Source: Allofournierella massiliensis
Lineage (GTDB): Bacteria; Bacillota; Clostridia; Oscillospirales; Ruminococcaceae
Assembly: GCF_004345265.1 (NCBI RefSeq)
Contig: NZ_SLUM01000015.1
Span: 1 to 64,000, forward strand
DNA length: 64,000 bases
Reading direction: 5' to 3'
Positions 16,783-26,214 of the stretch are shown piece after piece. Positions within the stretch are counted from its first letter, which is position 1; the number at the start of each line of letters is the position of its first letter. The notes beneath the pieces were generated by a model that worked only from the letters and a program-made list of their open reading frames with translations, was not told the DNA's origin and searched no databases. Made by a program: the position numbers and the translations under genes.

Positions 16783-17364
16783 ATGGCATATAAAATTATT
16801 GCAATATTGATACTGGCTGCGTTTTACGGTATTTATTACATAAAACTTATTAGTCAGCGAAAGCAGGGAATACAAACAAATTTATTGGGCAAGGGAAAGA
16901 AAGGCTTTGTAAAGGCCATAGAAGATTCATTGAAAATTGTAACATTTGTAGCGCCCATTGTTGAGTTGATTAGTATTTTTATGGACACATATATTGATTT
17001 GACATGGATAAGGGTATTGGGCTGTATATTGGGAATATTAGGAGTTGTGGTGTTTGCGGTATCCGTACTTACGATGCGTGATAGTTGGAGAACTGGTGTC
17101 CCTGATGATAAAAAAACAGAACTTGTCACGTCTGGAATATATGCATATAGCCGCAATCCTGCCTTTTTGGGTTTTGATTTAATCTATTTATCCATCCTTT
17201 TTATATTTTTTAATTGGGGCTTGTTAGTGATAACAGTGTTGACGGTTGTTATGTTTCACTTACAGATTGTTAAAGTGGAGGAAGCTTTCTTGATAAAAAC
17301 ATTCGGAGAGGAATACTTGGAATATAGAAAAAAAGTATGTAGATATATTGGAAGAAAGAGGTAG
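16783..17364 (+). CDS. Isoprenylcysteine carboxyl methyltransferase-like membrane protein
   Basis: A 193-residue integral membrane protein with four to five hydrophobic segments and the C-terminal signature of the ICMT/PEMT family: TSGIYAYSRNPAFLGFDLIYL and VEEAFLIKTFGEEYLEYRKKVCRYI. Eukaryotic relatives methylate prenylated cysteines; bacterial ones have mostly unknown substrates, possibly lipids or small molecules. ATG 16783 follows TTGGAGG. It is AT-rich, monocistronic and ends about 18 bp before a repeat block also found after the glycosyltransferase gene. Confidence 0.85.
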   Translation: MAYKIIAILILAAFYGIYYIKLISQRKQGIQTNLLGKGKKGFVKAIEDSLKIVTFVAPIVELISIFMDTYIDLTWIRVLGCILGILGVVVFAVSVLTMRDSWRTGVPDDKKTELVTSGIYAYSRNPAFLGFDLIYLSILFIFFNWGLLVITVLTVVMFHLQIVKVEEAFLIKTFGEEYLEYRKKVCRYIGRKR

Positions 17365-17384
17365 CAAAATCCATATTATTAAAA

Positions 17385-17435
17385 AGCGCCGGACGCAGAG
17401 GCCAAACAGCCCCACGTCCGGCGTTTCGATTTTGT
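17385..17435. terminator. Terminator after the ICMT-like gene
   Basis: AGCGCCGGACG pairs with CGTCCGGCG, followed by TTTCGATTTTGTTT on the plus strand. Equivalent to the hairpin at 12346-12387. Confidence 0.75.
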
Positions 17436-17439
17436 TTGA

Positions 17440-17553
17440 TTACCCGTCTGTAAACTGAAACCGCTGCGCCTCAAAGTCGGTGTCGCTCATGGCGTCCTGT
17501 TTGGCAGAGGTTTGGCAGGCCAGCGCCCGCATTTCCCCGTCCATATCCGGTAT
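17440..17553 (-). pseudogene. Truncated copy of the small gene at 12403-12516
   Basis: The minus strand encodes IPDMDGEMRALACQTSAKQD...FQFTDG, clearly related to the intact 37-residue product, but the SLOG gene and the start codon context are missing. It is probably no longer a functional gene. Confidence 0.65.
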
Positions 17554-17646
17554 ATCCGCCCGGACAGCTGCCGCCATCCTGCGCCGGTCGCCTTTGTGAT
17601 ACGGTCTGACACCCTTTGTCAAACAGAGGCATCGGCCAGATACAGT

Positions 17647-17790
17647 TTATTTATTACAATACTCCTTGCCTATACAGCCGGAGCAACCACCACCGCAGCA
17701 GGAGCCATTCTTCCGATCCCGATGGATCTTCCGAACAGCCCATACCGCATAGAGAACAATTCCGACTGCAATTACGCCTGTTACAATCAT
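17647..17790 (-). CDS. FeoB-associated Cys-rich membrane peptide
   Basis: A 47-residue protein with one N-terminal membrane helix (MIVTGVIAVGIVLYAVWAV), a basic stretch and a cysteine-rich tail (SCCGGGCSGCIGKEYC), the hallmark of the FeoB-associated Cys-rich family. It starts on the base after the radical SAM stop codon and closes the iron-uptake operon. It may hold or hand over iron at the inner face of the membrane; mechanism unknown. Confidence 0.85.
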   Translation of the reverse strand: MIVTGVIAVGIVLYAVWAVRKIHRDRKNGSCCGGGCSGCIGKEYCNK

Positions 17791-19143
17791 TCAGACTCCT
17801 TTCTGGCCGGCACTCCACAACTCATCCGCCGTGGGCTGCCAGTTCTTTGCATACAGTTCGCACTTGTCGCAGAGATGGTCTACCGATTCCGGTGACTGCA
17901 AATCTGTCGATTTTGCACCGGTGCGCTTTACCATCTCTCTCAAGATCTGCGGGTTCTCCAGCAGAGGGCAGGGCCGCAACATATTCTTGTTGAATGGCTG
18001 CCCATCATGGTAAGCCATAAAGATTGGACTTTTCAGTGCCTCCAGCAAAGTGCAGTCATGGATGTTCACATTAGAGTAGTGAATGAATACGCAAGGCTCA
18101 ACATCCCCGGCAGCATTGATATGTAGGTAATTACGCCCTCCGGCGATGCAGCCGCCCACATACTCCGCATCATTCTGAAAATCCATACTGAAGATCGGCT
18201 TTGTACTCCGAAATGCCCGAATACGCTCATAGACTGTTCTTCTCTGCTCCGGTGTTGGCAAAAGCTCCGGAACCGCCTCATTGCCAACGGGCATATAGTG
18301 GAAAAACCACACGAACATAGCGCCCATGTTAATCATCATATCGAAAAATGATTCACTGCTGATGTCCTCATAGTTCGCGCTGGTATAGCAGGTGGAAACG
18401 CCAAAAGGCAGGTTATGTTCCCGCAGCAAATCCATGGCGTGCATGACCTTTTCAAAAACGCCGCTGCCTCTGCGCCCGTCATTTGCCGTTTCAAATCCTT
18501 CCAAGCTGATCGCCGGGACAAAGTTTTTTACCCGCAGCATCTCCTGGCAGAATGTTTCATCAATCAGCGTACCATTTGTAAATGACAGGAACGCACAATC
18601 AGGGTGCCGTTCACAGAGGGTAATCAGATCCTTTTTACGAACCATTGGCTCCCCGCCTGTGTAGATATACATATAAACGCCTAAATCCTTACCCTGCTGG
18701 ATGATACGGTCAATCGTTTCCAGGCGCAAATTCAGCTTGTGGCCGTACTCGGCAGCCCAGCAGCCAGTACAATGCAGATTGCAGGCTGATGTAGGGTCCA
18801 GCAGAATTGCCCATGGAACATTGCATTTTTCTTTTTCCCGCATCTCTTCCTGGATGGCTCCACCTTTTAAGGCCGAATTGATGATGAAATTCTGGAACAA
18901 GGTTTTTCGCACGCCGGTATCCAACTGGTAGGCTTTCAAAATCAGCTCATACCAATTTCCCTTTTCATCAATCGCCTTTCGGAAGGCCGCCCGCTGGCTC
19001 TCATACCAGCCATCAGGCAAAGCCTTATCAATCAGATTCATGGCTTTTGGAATATTGGTTTCCGGATCTTTCTCCAGGTAATTCAATGCCATATTGACGG
19101 CCGCAGTGAAGGCCGTGTTTTTTACAGATTCAATAATACTCAT
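17791..19143 (-). CDS. Radical SAM protein of the Feo operon
   Basis: A 450-residue radical SAM enzyme. The cluster-binding motif C121xxxC125xxC128 lies in DPTSACNLHCTGCW, followed by the GGEP motif (YIYTGGEPM). The C-terminal part has further cysteines (GGCIAGGR, PCVFIHY, RPCPLLE, CDKCELYAKNW) like a SPASM domain with auxiliary Fe-S clusters. An N-terminal helical extension of about 100 residues precedes the barrel. It lies between FeoB and the Cys-rich peptide in one operon. The substrate is unknown; modification of a peptide or an iron-related role are possibilities. Confidence 0.88.
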   Translation of the reverse strand: MSIIESVKNTAFTAAVNMALNYLEKDPETNIPKAMNLIDKALPDGWYESQRAAFRKAIDEKGNWYELILKAYQLDTGVRKTLFQNFIINSALKGGAIQEEMREKEKCNVPWAILLDPTSACNLHCTGCWAAEYGHKLNLRLETIDRIIQQGKDLGVYMYIYTGGEPMVRKKDLITLCERHPDCAFLSFTNGTLIDETFCQEMLRVKNFVPAISLEGFETANDGRRGSGVFEKVMHAMDLLREHNLPFGVSTCYTSANYEDISSESFFDMMINMGAMFVWFFHYMPVGNEAVPELLPTPEQRRTVYERIRAFRSTKPIFSMDFQNDAEYVGGCIAGGRNYLHINAAGDVEPCVFIHYSNVNIHDCTLLEALKSPIFMAYHDGQPFNKNMLRPCPLLENPQILREMVKRTGAKSTDLQSPESVDHLCDKCELYAKNWQPTADELWSAGQKGV

Positions 19144-19191
19144 TTTGTCTTTCTGCCGACAGAAATGGACTCTGCCAGCTTTCTCCCATTT

Positions 19192-19284
19192 TTATTCTTC
19201 GCGCAGAAGATTCCTTACTGCTAAAAATCCAACGCCAATCGCAGAAATAATGATGGCGAAACGTAAAAACTTTTTAAATGTCAT
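19192..19284 (-). CDS. 30-residue membrane peptide between FeoB and radical SAM
   Basis: The ORF encodes MTFKKFLRFA, a hydrophobic helix and the end RNLLREE. It has a good ribosome site (GAGGTGGG) and sits in the gap of the operon, only 10 bp after feoB. The single-helix, charged-end layout is that of small regulatory membrane peptides. Coding is supported by the ribosome site and helix pattern only. Confidence 0.6.
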   Translation of the reverse strand: MTFKKFLRFAIIISAIGVGFLAVRNLLREE

Positions 19285-19294
19285 AATTCCCACC

Positions 19295-21334
19295 TCACAC
19301 AAGAAGTCCTATTCGATAAATAATAAAGGTAATGATCCATGCTACAACTAACTGGAACAGGGCGGACAACAGCATCCACCGGGTGCTGGCCGCTTCTTTG
19401 CGGATTGTTGCCAATGTAGCGGCACATGGAATGTACAGCAGGCAAAAAATCATCAGGCAGAAGGCATTAAGCTGCCCAAAGCCTGCTGCACCCAGGATAC
19501 CAACCAGCGTGTCCATCCCCGCAGCAGAATTGATATTCGGGACCCCGAACAAGACGGCGCAGCTGGATACCACCACTTCTTTCGCGGAAATACCAGCAAT
19601 CAAAGCGACGGCAATCTGCCAGAACCCCAATCCAATGGGAGCAAAGAACGGAACCAGCCAATGTCCCAAAATAGCTCCGAAACTCTCCGTCATTTCTGTT
19701 GTGTAGCCATGCGGCCCGAAATTCAGGATGATCCACATGAGAATAGAGGCCACAAAAATGGTGGTGCCCGCTTTGGTCAGATAGTCCTTTACCTTTTCCC
19801 AAACATAAATTGCAACGGTTCTGGAGCTGGGTGCTTTGTATTCCGGCAGCTCAATCAAAAGATAGTTTTCTGAAGTCCTGCGGTCAATCAAATGGATAAC
19901 CGCCGCCACGAGGATCGCAACCACCAGACCGATCAGGTACATGGAATATGCCACCAGCATCGCACGCTCTGCGAAGAACATCTCTGCAAACAGGATGTAG
20001 ATCGGCAAACGGGCGCTGCAGCTCATAAAGGGAGTAACCAGCATGACCTTAAAACGGTCTCGCCGGTTTTCCAGAGTTCGTGATGCCATAATTGCCGGGA
20101 CGGTACATCCAACCCCCAGTATCATCGGAATAAAGGCCCTGCCGGATAACCCCAGCTTGCTCATAATCCCCTCCATGACATAAGCAACACGCGCCATATA
20201 ACCGCTGTCCTCAAGGAAGGCCAGAGCAAGGAACAGGATGAAAATATTTGGAAGGAAGGTCAGGATACCGCCCACACCAGCAATAATGCCATCTACCAAC
20301 AGAGAACGCAGCACATCGTTGACGCCAGCAGCAATCAATCCGCTGTTGACTGCGCCAGACAGGCTTTCTATTCCCAGTTCAAAATATCCCTTCAGCCAGT
20401 CTCCAATCGTAAAGGTAAGGAAAAAGACTAAGGCCATAATTGCCAGGAAAATAGGGATACTCCATACCCGGTGGGTCAGCACACGATCTACTTTCTGTGT
20501 CAAAGCATCCTGGCGGTCTTTATTGACCAGCACTTCACGGATGACTTCCTGAATGAAATCGTACTTCTCGTTGATAATGTCGGATTCATAATTCCGGTCC
20601 AGCACATCTGGCAGATCCACTGGGTAATTCTCCGTGATTTCCTTATCCTGCTCCAACAGCTTGATTGCATACCAACGGTAATTCGTCAGACCGGGATATT
20701 TCTTTTTCAGTTCCGCCATAATGAGGTCAATCTTATCCTCAATGGTATCGCTGTAAACCATTGCGTACTCGGAATGGTGGTCATGCCGGTGTTTTGACGT
20801 ATAGTTGTGATGATGGATCAGGCAATCCGGGTCTTTGCAGTCTTTATGATGTGCCGCCGCATGAAGCAGCACATCAAGACCGGTCCGCTTTCTGGCGGAA
20901 ACCGGAATGACCGGAATCCCCAGCATTTCCGGGAGCCTGTGCGTGTCGATCTCCATGCCCCGCTTTTCCACAATGTCCATCATGTTCAGTGCCAGTACAA
21001 CCGGCTTGCCAAGTTCCAGAAGCTGCAGGGTCAGATACAGATTGCGCTCAAGTGCGGAGGCATCTGCAACATCAATAATTACATCGACTTCATCGCTAAG
21101 TATGAACTGTCTGGAAACCTGCTCCTCCATCGTATAAGAAGTCAGGCTGTAAGTACCGGGAAGGTCAACCAGGCGAATGGTCATATCATGGTCCTTGATG
21201 GCACCTTCCACCTTTTCAACGGTGACTCCCGGCCAGTTTGCCACTTTTAGGTTTGCGCCCGTATAGGCATTAAACAGTGTGGTTTTTCCGCAGTTTGGAT
21301 TTCCGATGAAACCGATTGTCATGCTTTCACTCAT
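19295..21334 (-). CDS. feoB: Ferrous iron transporter FeoB
   Basis: A 679-residue membrane GTPase that imports Fe(II). The N-terminal G domain shows G1 GNPNCGKTT, G3 DLPG and G4 NMMD. A histidine-rich linker (about residues 165-185, HHHNYTSKHRHDHHSEY) is unusual and could bind metal. The C-terminal part has the two gate regions of FeoB with the expected cysteine-containing motifs (GVGCTVPAIMASRT and FMSCSARLPIY). FeoA is encoded 6 bp upstream. Length is typical of the short Gram-positive form. Confidence 0.97.
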   Translation of the reverse strand: MSESMTIGFIGNPNCGKTTLFNAYTGANLKVANWPGVTVEKVEGAIKDHDMTIRLVDLPGTYSLTSYTMEEQVSRQFILSDEVDVIIDVADASALERNLYLTLQLLELGKPVVLALNMMDIVEKRGMEIDTHRLPEMLGIPVIPVSARKRTGLDVLLHAAAHHKDCKDPDCLIHHHNYTSKHRHDHHSEYAMVYSDTIEDKIDLIMAELKKKYPGLTNYRWYAIKLLEQDKEITENYPVDLPDVLDRNYESDIINEKYDFIQEVIREVLVNKDRQDALTQKVDRVLTHRVWSIPIFLAIMALVFFLTFTIGDWLKGYFELGIESLSGAVNSGLIAAGVNDVLRSLLVDGIIAGVGGILTFLPNIFILFLALAFLEDSGYMARVAYVMEGIMSKLGLSGRAFIPMILGVGCTVPAIMASRTLENRRDRFKVMLVTPFMSCSARLPIYILFAEMFFAERAMLVAYSMYLIGLVVAILVAAVIHLIDRRTSENYLLIELPEYKAPSSRTVAIYVWEKVKDYLTKAGTTIFVASILMWIILNFGPHGYTTEMTESFGAILGHWLVPFFAPIGLGFWQIAVALIAGISAKEVVVSSCAVLFGVPNINSAAGMDTLVGILGAAGFGQLNAFCLMIFCLLYIPCAATLATIRKEAASTRWMLLSALFQLVVAWIITFIIYRIGLLV

Positions 21335-21340
21335 CAGAAT

Positions 21341-21556
21341 TTACCCCACTAAAATATTCTTCGTGATATTGCGCCCCAATGCAAACCGGGTTCCTCGTAT
21401 TTTCACAATCAGGATTCCATGCCCCTTGCTGTTCAGTACATCAATGGGCGTTCCTTGTGTCATTCCCAATGCTTCAAGGCGCTTTTCAATGTTGATCGGT
21501 AACTTTATTTCTTTTACTTTATAGCTGTTTCCTACGGTTCCGTCACAGAGATACAT
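21341..21556 (-). CDS. feoA: FeoA family protein
   Basis: A 71-residue SH3-like protein with the FeoA pattern (RLEALGMTQGTPIDVLNSKGHGILIVKIRGTRFALGRNITKNILV). FeoA binds and helps FeoB in ferrous iron import. It sits between a MATE transporter and FeoB in one leftward operon. Confidence 0.93.
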   Translation of the reverse strand: MYLCDGTVGNSYKVKEIKLPINIEKRLEALGMTQGTPIDVLNSKGHGILIVKIRGTRFALGRNITKNILVG

Positions 21557-21568
21557 AGCCGCCCCTCC

Positions 21569-22942
21569 TTACCGCAAAGCCTGCAAAGTGCGCGGCATTT
21601 TACGAAATTCAGACGCCATCATCGCAATCGTGATTACAACCAGAACCGCATCTGTCAGAGCAATCGCCAGCCATACGCCGCGAATGCCCAGGCCGCCGAT
21701 CATCGGCAAGAGGACACACAGCGGAATAAAGAGGATAATCTGGCGAAACAGCACCAGCCATGTGGCCTTATTCGCCTTACCCAAGGACTGGAACAGTGTG
21801 ACCGCAATCAGAAAACTTCCTTGTAAAATGTAGGTGCTGAACATAATGCGGAAATTCGTCACTCCTGACGCTGCCACCCCCGGCGTTGTAATGAACATAG
21901 AAAGCACCTGCTCCGGGAGCAGCTCGGCGGGAATCCAGAACAGCAGGGACAGGACGGTGGCCGCCGCAATGAATACTTTGGTCAGTAGCTTTACACGGTC
22001 ATAATCCTTTGCTCCGTAGTTCGTACCGGCCGCAGGCTGGAATCCCTGACTGATTCCCCACAGAGGGACAAAGGAGAAATTCCAGAACCGCAGGGCAGCA
22101 CCCAAAAGGATCTGTGAAGTCTCTCCGCCATAGTTGGCAGCTACACGGTAAATCACGGTCTGCTGAACAAGGGTCAAAACTTGCATCAACAGAGCAGAGA
22201 TGCCAACCGCAAGCACCTGACGGAGAATAGGCCCATCAATACGGATACGGCCTATTTTTACATTTGGACTTTTCTTTTTGAAGTACCACACAGTAATCGC
22301 AGCCTGGACAAACTGGGACAGCACAGTAGCATAAGCAGCAGCCTCAATCCCCATCCCATAAGGATTCAGAATGGAAATAAAAATGGGGTCAAGAATAATG
22401 TTCAGGATAGCACCGCTGGCGATGATGAACATTGCTTTCTTGAGCTGGCCTTCTCCTCGGATCACCATGTTTGCGCTTTGGAAGAAGTTGACCAGCAGAG
22501 AACCAGCAAATATAATCCGCAGATACTTTTCGGCGTAGTTCAGGATATTGTCACTGGCTCCGGCCAGAGATAAAAGCTGACGGGTAAAGACCATGCCGAT
22601 GACCGTGTAAATTACAGACAGAATCACAACAGCGGCAACCAGATTGCCCATGATCTTCTTTACCGTATCGTTGTCCTTTTTGCCAATGGCTCTCGATAAG
22701 ACTGAGGCGGAACCCACGCCCAACATGGCTGCGGAACCGGCGTTGATCAGGGTAAACGGATAGGAAACCGATACGGCTCCCATCTGAATATCCCCAACCA
22801 TCTGTCCGACAAAGATGGAATCCATCATGTTATAGAGGCCCACAACAACCATGCCGAGAACCGCAGGGATGCTCAGCTCCAGCATCAGCGAGAAGGGGCG
22901 CTGTGTAAGCAGCTTTGTTCTTGTATCCAGTGATTGTTTCAT
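21569..22942 (-). CDS. MATE family efflux transporter
   Basis: A 457-residue integral membrane protein with about 12 hydrophobic segments in two related halves, of the NorM/DinF-like MATE family (VVGLYNMMDSIFVGQ near the N-terminus). It exports small organic cations or drugs using Na+ or H+ gradients. ATG 22942 is preferred over GTG 22945 because it is better spaced from GGAGG. It is the first gene of the operon with feoA and feoB, an unusual link with iron uptake that suggests export of an iron-related metabolite or simply cargo stacking. Confidence 0.92.
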   Translation of the reverse strand: MKQSLDTRTKLLTQRPFSLMLELSIPAVLGMVVVGLYNMMDSIFVGQMVGDIQMGAVSVSYPFTLINAGSAAMLGVGSASVLSRAIGKKDNDTVKKIMGNLVAAVVILSVIYTVIGMVFTRQLLSLAGASDNILNYAEKYLRIIFAGSLLVNFFQSANMVIRGEGQLKKAMFIIASGAILNIILDPIFISILNPYGMGIEAAAYATVLSQFVQAAITVWYFKKKSPNVKIGRIRIDGPILRQVLAVGISALLMQVLTLVQQTVIYRVAANYGGETSQILLGAALRFWNFSFVPLWGISQGFQPAAGTNYGAKDYDRVKLLTKVFIAAATVLSLLFWIPAELLPEQVLSMFITTPGVAASGVTNFRIMFSTYILQGSFLIAVTLFQSLGKANKATWLVLFRQIILFIPLCVLLPMIGGLGIRGVWLAIALTDAVLVVITIAMMASEFRKMPRTLQALR

Positions 22943-22963
22943 CACGTTACCTCCTATTTGATA

Positions 22964-22977
22964 TTAGCCACGTCTAA
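22964..22977. promoter_or_regulatory. Possible metal-repressor half-palindrome before the Feo operon
   Basis: TTAG-CCACGT-CTAA is a short palindrome just upstream of the MATE ribosome site, with TATACT-like -10 sequence further up. It resembles DtxR/MntR-type operators (TTAG...CTAA), but is too short to be sure. Confidence 0.3.
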
Positions 22978-23056
22978 CCATAAAAAGTATATAAAATTGC
23001 GGGGCGTTTGTACGCTCCAAACCGCAGGAATAGCAATCCAAATTGACACAAAATCA

Positions 23057-23088
23057 GGAGCGGAAAAGGCTGAACGCCTTTCCGCTCC
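23057..23088. terminator. Terminator after csoR
   Basis: GGAGCGGAAAAGGC pairs with GCCTTTCCGCTCC. It directly follows the csoR stop on the minus strand. Confidence 0.7.
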
Positions 23089-23093
23089 CGGTA

Positions 23094-23357
23094 TCATTGT
23101 GCCATTTTCTCCAGCAGTTTCAAGGCTTCTTCCAACTTTGGATTTTCAGCATCCGTTTGCAGCGCCTCCCGGACACAACTCCGAATATGGGCTTGCAATA
23201 TCTGTTGGTTGGCGCTTTTAAGCAATGCCATTGTTGCCTGAATTTGGGTAGATATATCCACACAATAGCGATCTTCCTCCACCATTTGCAGGATTCCGTC
23301 TATCTGCCCTCTCGCAATTTTCAGTTTGTGGGTGATGTCGCTCCTTTTTGCTTTCAT
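23094..23357 (-). CDS. csoR: CsoR-family copper-sensing repressor
   Basis: An 87-residue helical repressor. The copper-ligand set Cys-His-Cys is present: C in DRYCVDISTQI, H and C in AHIRSCV. Family members release DNA when Cu(I) binds. It is encoded 11 bp after the copper ATPase in the same operon and probably acts at the GC-rich palindrome upstream of copA (25982-26003). ATG 23357 fits the family length. Confidence 0.92.
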   Translation of the reverse strand: MKAKRSDITHKLKIARGQIDGILQMVEEDRYCVDISTQIQATMALLKSANQQILQAHIRSCVREALQTDAENPKLEEALKLLEKMAQ

Positions 23358-23368
23358 AGGCAGGCCGA

Positions 23369-23578
23369 TTACTGGATCTCGACAACCTGATAGCCAGCAT
23401 CTTCGATAGCCGCCTTCAGCACATCGTCCGATAGAGTACAACCCATCTGTACCTTTGCCGACTTATCCTCCAGGCTGACTTCAACCTGTTCCACGCCCTG
23501 GATTTCCCGCAGCGCCTTATCGACGTGCTTTACGCAGTTCCCGCAAACCATACCTTCAATCTTCAGTGTCTTTTCCAT
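23369..23578 (-). CDS. Possible internally initiated CopZ-like chaperone
   Basis: Within the copA frame, GGAG lies 8 bases before ATG 23578. Initiation here would yield a free 69-residue HMA protein ([19 protein letters not shown]...), the size of a normal CopZ copper chaperone. This suggests either a recent fusion of separate copA and copZ genes that kept the old start site, or deliberate production of both forms. Translation at this site is inferred, not shown. Confidence 0.5.
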   Translation of the reverse strand: MEKTLKIEGMVCGNCVKHVDKALREIQGVEQVEVSLEDKSAKVQMGCTLSDDVLKAAIEDAGYQVVEIQ

Positions 23579-25948
23579 GTGAATTTCTCCTTTTCTATCT
23601 TCTTTGCTATTTGATGAGCTGTCTGACTGGAATGTCCCCAGCTCCATAGAGGAAATGTGTTTCGCCTTAAACCATCTTAACCGCAGCGCATTGGATACAA
23701 CAAATACGGAACTGAAACTCATGGCAAAGGCTCCGATCATCGGGTTCAACTTCAACCCAAAAGACAAATAGAACAATCCGGCAGCTACCGGAATCCCGAT
23801 GACATTATAAATAAATGCCCAGAACAGATTTTGCTTGATATTACGGATAACCGCTTTGCTGAGCTGTACGGCGGTAGACACATCCAGCAGATCGCTTTTC
23901 ATCAAAACAATATCCGCTGACTCAATCGCAACATCTGTACCTGCTCCGATGGCGATACCAACATCGGCTCTGGCAAGGGCAGGAGCGTCATTGATACCGT
24001 CTCCCACCATGGCAACCTTTTTCCCTTCGCTTTGCAGCCGCCGTATCTCTTTCTCTTTATCCTGCGGAAACACTTCCGCTACAACTCGATCCACGCCGAC
24101 TTGACGCCGGATGGCCTCTGCGGTCTTAGCGTTATCCCCGGTCAGCATAACTACTTCAAGCCCTAATCGGCTCAACTCCTGCACCGCCTGCTTGCTGGTG
24201 GGTTTCACCACATCTGCCACGGCAATCACACCGATCAACTCTCCTCCACGGGCAAAGAACAATGGCGTTTTTCCGTCCATAGCCATGTCCTCGCCAAGCT
24301 GAAGAAGATGGCCGCCTTCAATCTGATGGTTGTTCAGCAACCGGCGATTTCCGGCCAAACAGAGGTCAGTCCCGATTTTTCCGACAATTCCCTGGCCTGG
24401 AATCTGTGTAAATTCACTGACCGGCAGCAGCGGAAGTTTCTCATTATCTGCCTCTGCCACAATCGCATCTGCCAGAGGGTGTTCCGACAGCTTTTCCAAG
24501 GAAGCTGCAATCTGCAAAAGTTCCTTTTTCTGAATGCCTGCTTTGCAGAGCAGATCCGTTACCACCGGGGTTCCCTGTGTAATGGTTCCTGTTTTATCCA
24601 GAACAACCGTATTGATGTCGTGAGCCGTTTCCAGGGCCTCCGCCGATTTGATTAAAATCCCGTTTGTTGCGCCTTTTCCGGTTCCCACCATGATGGCGGT
24701 GGGAGTAGCCAGCCCCAACGCGCAGGGACAGGAAATGACTAAAATAGAGATACCGATGGACAGGGCAAATTCAAATCCGTACCCCAACAGCAGCCATATA
24801 ATGATTGCAATCAGGGAAATGCTGATGACTACCGGCACAAACACACCGCTGACCTTATCTGCCATTTTTGCAATGGGAGCTTTGGAGCTGGTCGCTTCAT
24901 CCACCAGCCGGACGATTTGAGCCAATGTGGTATCATCCCCCACTTTGGTGGCCTGCATTTTGAAATAGCCGGACTTACTGGTCGTTGCACCAATCACTTT
25001 GTCCCCAATGTGTTTTTCTACAGGGATGCTTTCGCCGGTCAAGGCGGATTCATCAATGGACGCAAAGCCTTCGATAACGGTTCCATCCACCGGCACCGAT
25101 TCACCGGCTTTTACGATTATGGTTTCACCCAACTGCACTTCTTCCACAGGTATCTGGAATTCCTGACCATCCCGTTCCACCGTAGCGGTTTTCGGGGCCA
25201 GATTCATCAGCTTTGTGATCGCATCTGAGGTCTTACCTTTGGCGCGGGCCTCCAGCGTTTTCCCCAAGGTAATGAGCGTGAGGATCATGCCTGCGGATTC
25301 AAAATACAGGTCCATCATAAAGCTATGGACCGTAGCCATATCCCCATGGCCAAACCCAATGCCGATCTTATATATGGCGTAGATGCCATAAATAATTGCG
25401 GCGCTGGAGCCTATGGCAATCAAGGAATCCATATTGGGGGAGCCATGGAATAAGGTCTTAAACCCCATCCGGTAATATTTGAAATTGATAAATACCACCG
25501 GAATCAGCAAAAGAAACTGGGTAAATGCAAAGCTGATTGCATTTTCCATTCCCAGCAGAAAACCGGGGAGCGGCCACCCCATCATGTGTCCCATGGAGAT
25601 GTAAAACAGTGGAATCGTAAAAAGCGCGGAAAGCAACAGCCTCTGTTTCATCTGCTTGTATTCGGCTTGAGCCGTACTGACTTCCGCTTTCGATGCTGGT
25701 GCAGGTGAGCGGTTTTTGCTTTGAGCAGAGATCTTTGGTATGGCTCCATATCCGGCCTTTTCAACAGCCTGGACGATTCCCGCCGTATCCAGAACGGATT
25801 CGTCATAAGAGGCAACCATGCTGTTTTTCAACAAATTGACCGATACTTCTTTGATTCCGGGCAGCTTGCCGACGCTCTTTTCGATCCTGGCAGAGCAGGC
25901 CGAACAGGTCATGCCCGTAATATCAAATTGTTCTTTTTGCAAAATCAT
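23369..25948 (-). CDS. copA: Copper-exporting P1B-type ATPase with C-terminal CopZ-like domain
   Basis: An 859-residue Cu(I) pump. An N-terminal heavy-metal-associated domain ([11 protein letters not shown]15/C18) is followed by eight membrane segments with the CPC motif ([12 protein letters not shown]), the TGES actuator loop, DKTGT near residue 450, SEHPL and GDGINDAP. After the last membrane helix a Ser/Asn-rich linker leads to a second metal domain (GMVCGNC) at residues about 790-859. A strong internal ribosome site and ATG precede this last domain, so it may also be made alone as CopZ. Followed by csoR. Confidence 0.95.
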   Translation of the reverse strand: MILQKEQFDITGMTCSACSARIEKSVGKLPGIKEVSVNLLKNSMVASYDESVLDTAGIVQAVEKAGYGAIPKISAQSKNRSPAPASKAEVSTAQAEYKQMKQRLLLSALFTIPLFYISMGHMMGWPLPGFLLGMENAISFAFTQFLLLIPVVFINFKYYRMGFKTLFHGSPNMDSLIAIGSSAAIIYGIYAIYKIGIGFGHGDMATVHSFMMDLYFESAGMILTLITLGKTLEARAKGKTSDAITKLMNLAPKTATVERDGQEFQIPVEEVQLGETIIVKAGESVPVDGTVIEGFASIDESALTGESIPVEKHIGDKVIGATTSKSGYFKMQATKVGDDTTLAQIVRLVDEATSSKAPIAKMADKVSGVFVPVVISISLIAIIIWLLLGYGFEFALSIGISILVISCPCALGLATPTAIMVGTGKGATNGILIKSAEALETAHDINTVVLDKTGTITQGTPVVTDLLCKAGIQKKELLQIAASLEKLSEHPLADAIVAEADNEKLPLLPVSEFTQIPGQGIVGKIGTDLCLAGNRRLLNNHQIEGGHLLQLGEDMAMDGKTPLFFARGGELIGVIAVADVVKPTSKQAVQELSRLGLEVVMLTGDNAKTAEAIRRQVGVDRVVAEVFPQDKEKEIRRLQSEGKKVAMVGDGINDAPALARADVGIAIGAGTDVAIESADIVLMKSDLLDVSTAVQLSKAVIRNIKQNLFWAFIYNVIGIPVAAGLFYLSFGLKLNPMIGAFAMSFSSVFVVSNALRLRWFKAKHISSMELGTFQSDSSSNSKEDRKGEIHMEKTLKIEGMVCGNCVKHVDKALREIQGVEQVEVSLEDKSAKVQMGCTLSDDVLKAAIEDAGYQVVEIQ

Positions 25949-25981
25949 CCCTTCTTTCTGAAATATATTTTTGCGCCGCAG

Positions 25982-26003
25982 TACCCCTCCCCCGTAGGGA
26001 ACT
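25982..26003. promoter_or_regulatory. CsoR operator candidate
   Basis: GTACCCCTCCC...GTAGGGAAC is a GC-rich imperfect palindrome of the type bound by CsoR (TACCC...GGGTA), located just upstream of copA. The following 26004-26168 has no supported gene. Confidence 0.6.
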
Positions 26004-26168
26004 AAAAACTGTTATGAAAAGGGGCTTTCGGTATCTTGGGGGAAAGATGCCGCCGCCCCGATCACAAAGTCTGCGTGCAAGGTCTTTGACCGTTTTTCAT
26101 TATAGACATTGGCTTGATTGGTTGTCCGCTCCGATAGGCAGGTTTTTTGCTCCATTTGGCCTTTTTAC

Positions 26169-26210
26169 AAATTTGGCGGGGATACCGACAATGGCATCCC
26201 CGCCAAATTT
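26169..26210. terminator. Strong terminator
   Basis: AAATTTGGCGGGGAT and ATCCCCGCCAAATTT are perfect 15-bp arms around 12 bases; the minus-strand gene ending at 26215 is terminated here. Confidence 0.85.
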
Positions 26211-26214
26211 ATTA

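Larger units (their letters stand above)
17382..17553. repeat. Duplicated block, copy 2
   Basis: Imperfect direct copy of 12343-12520, including the hairpin and the end of the small coding sequence, but without the SLOG gene that precedes the intact copy. Confidence 0.7.
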
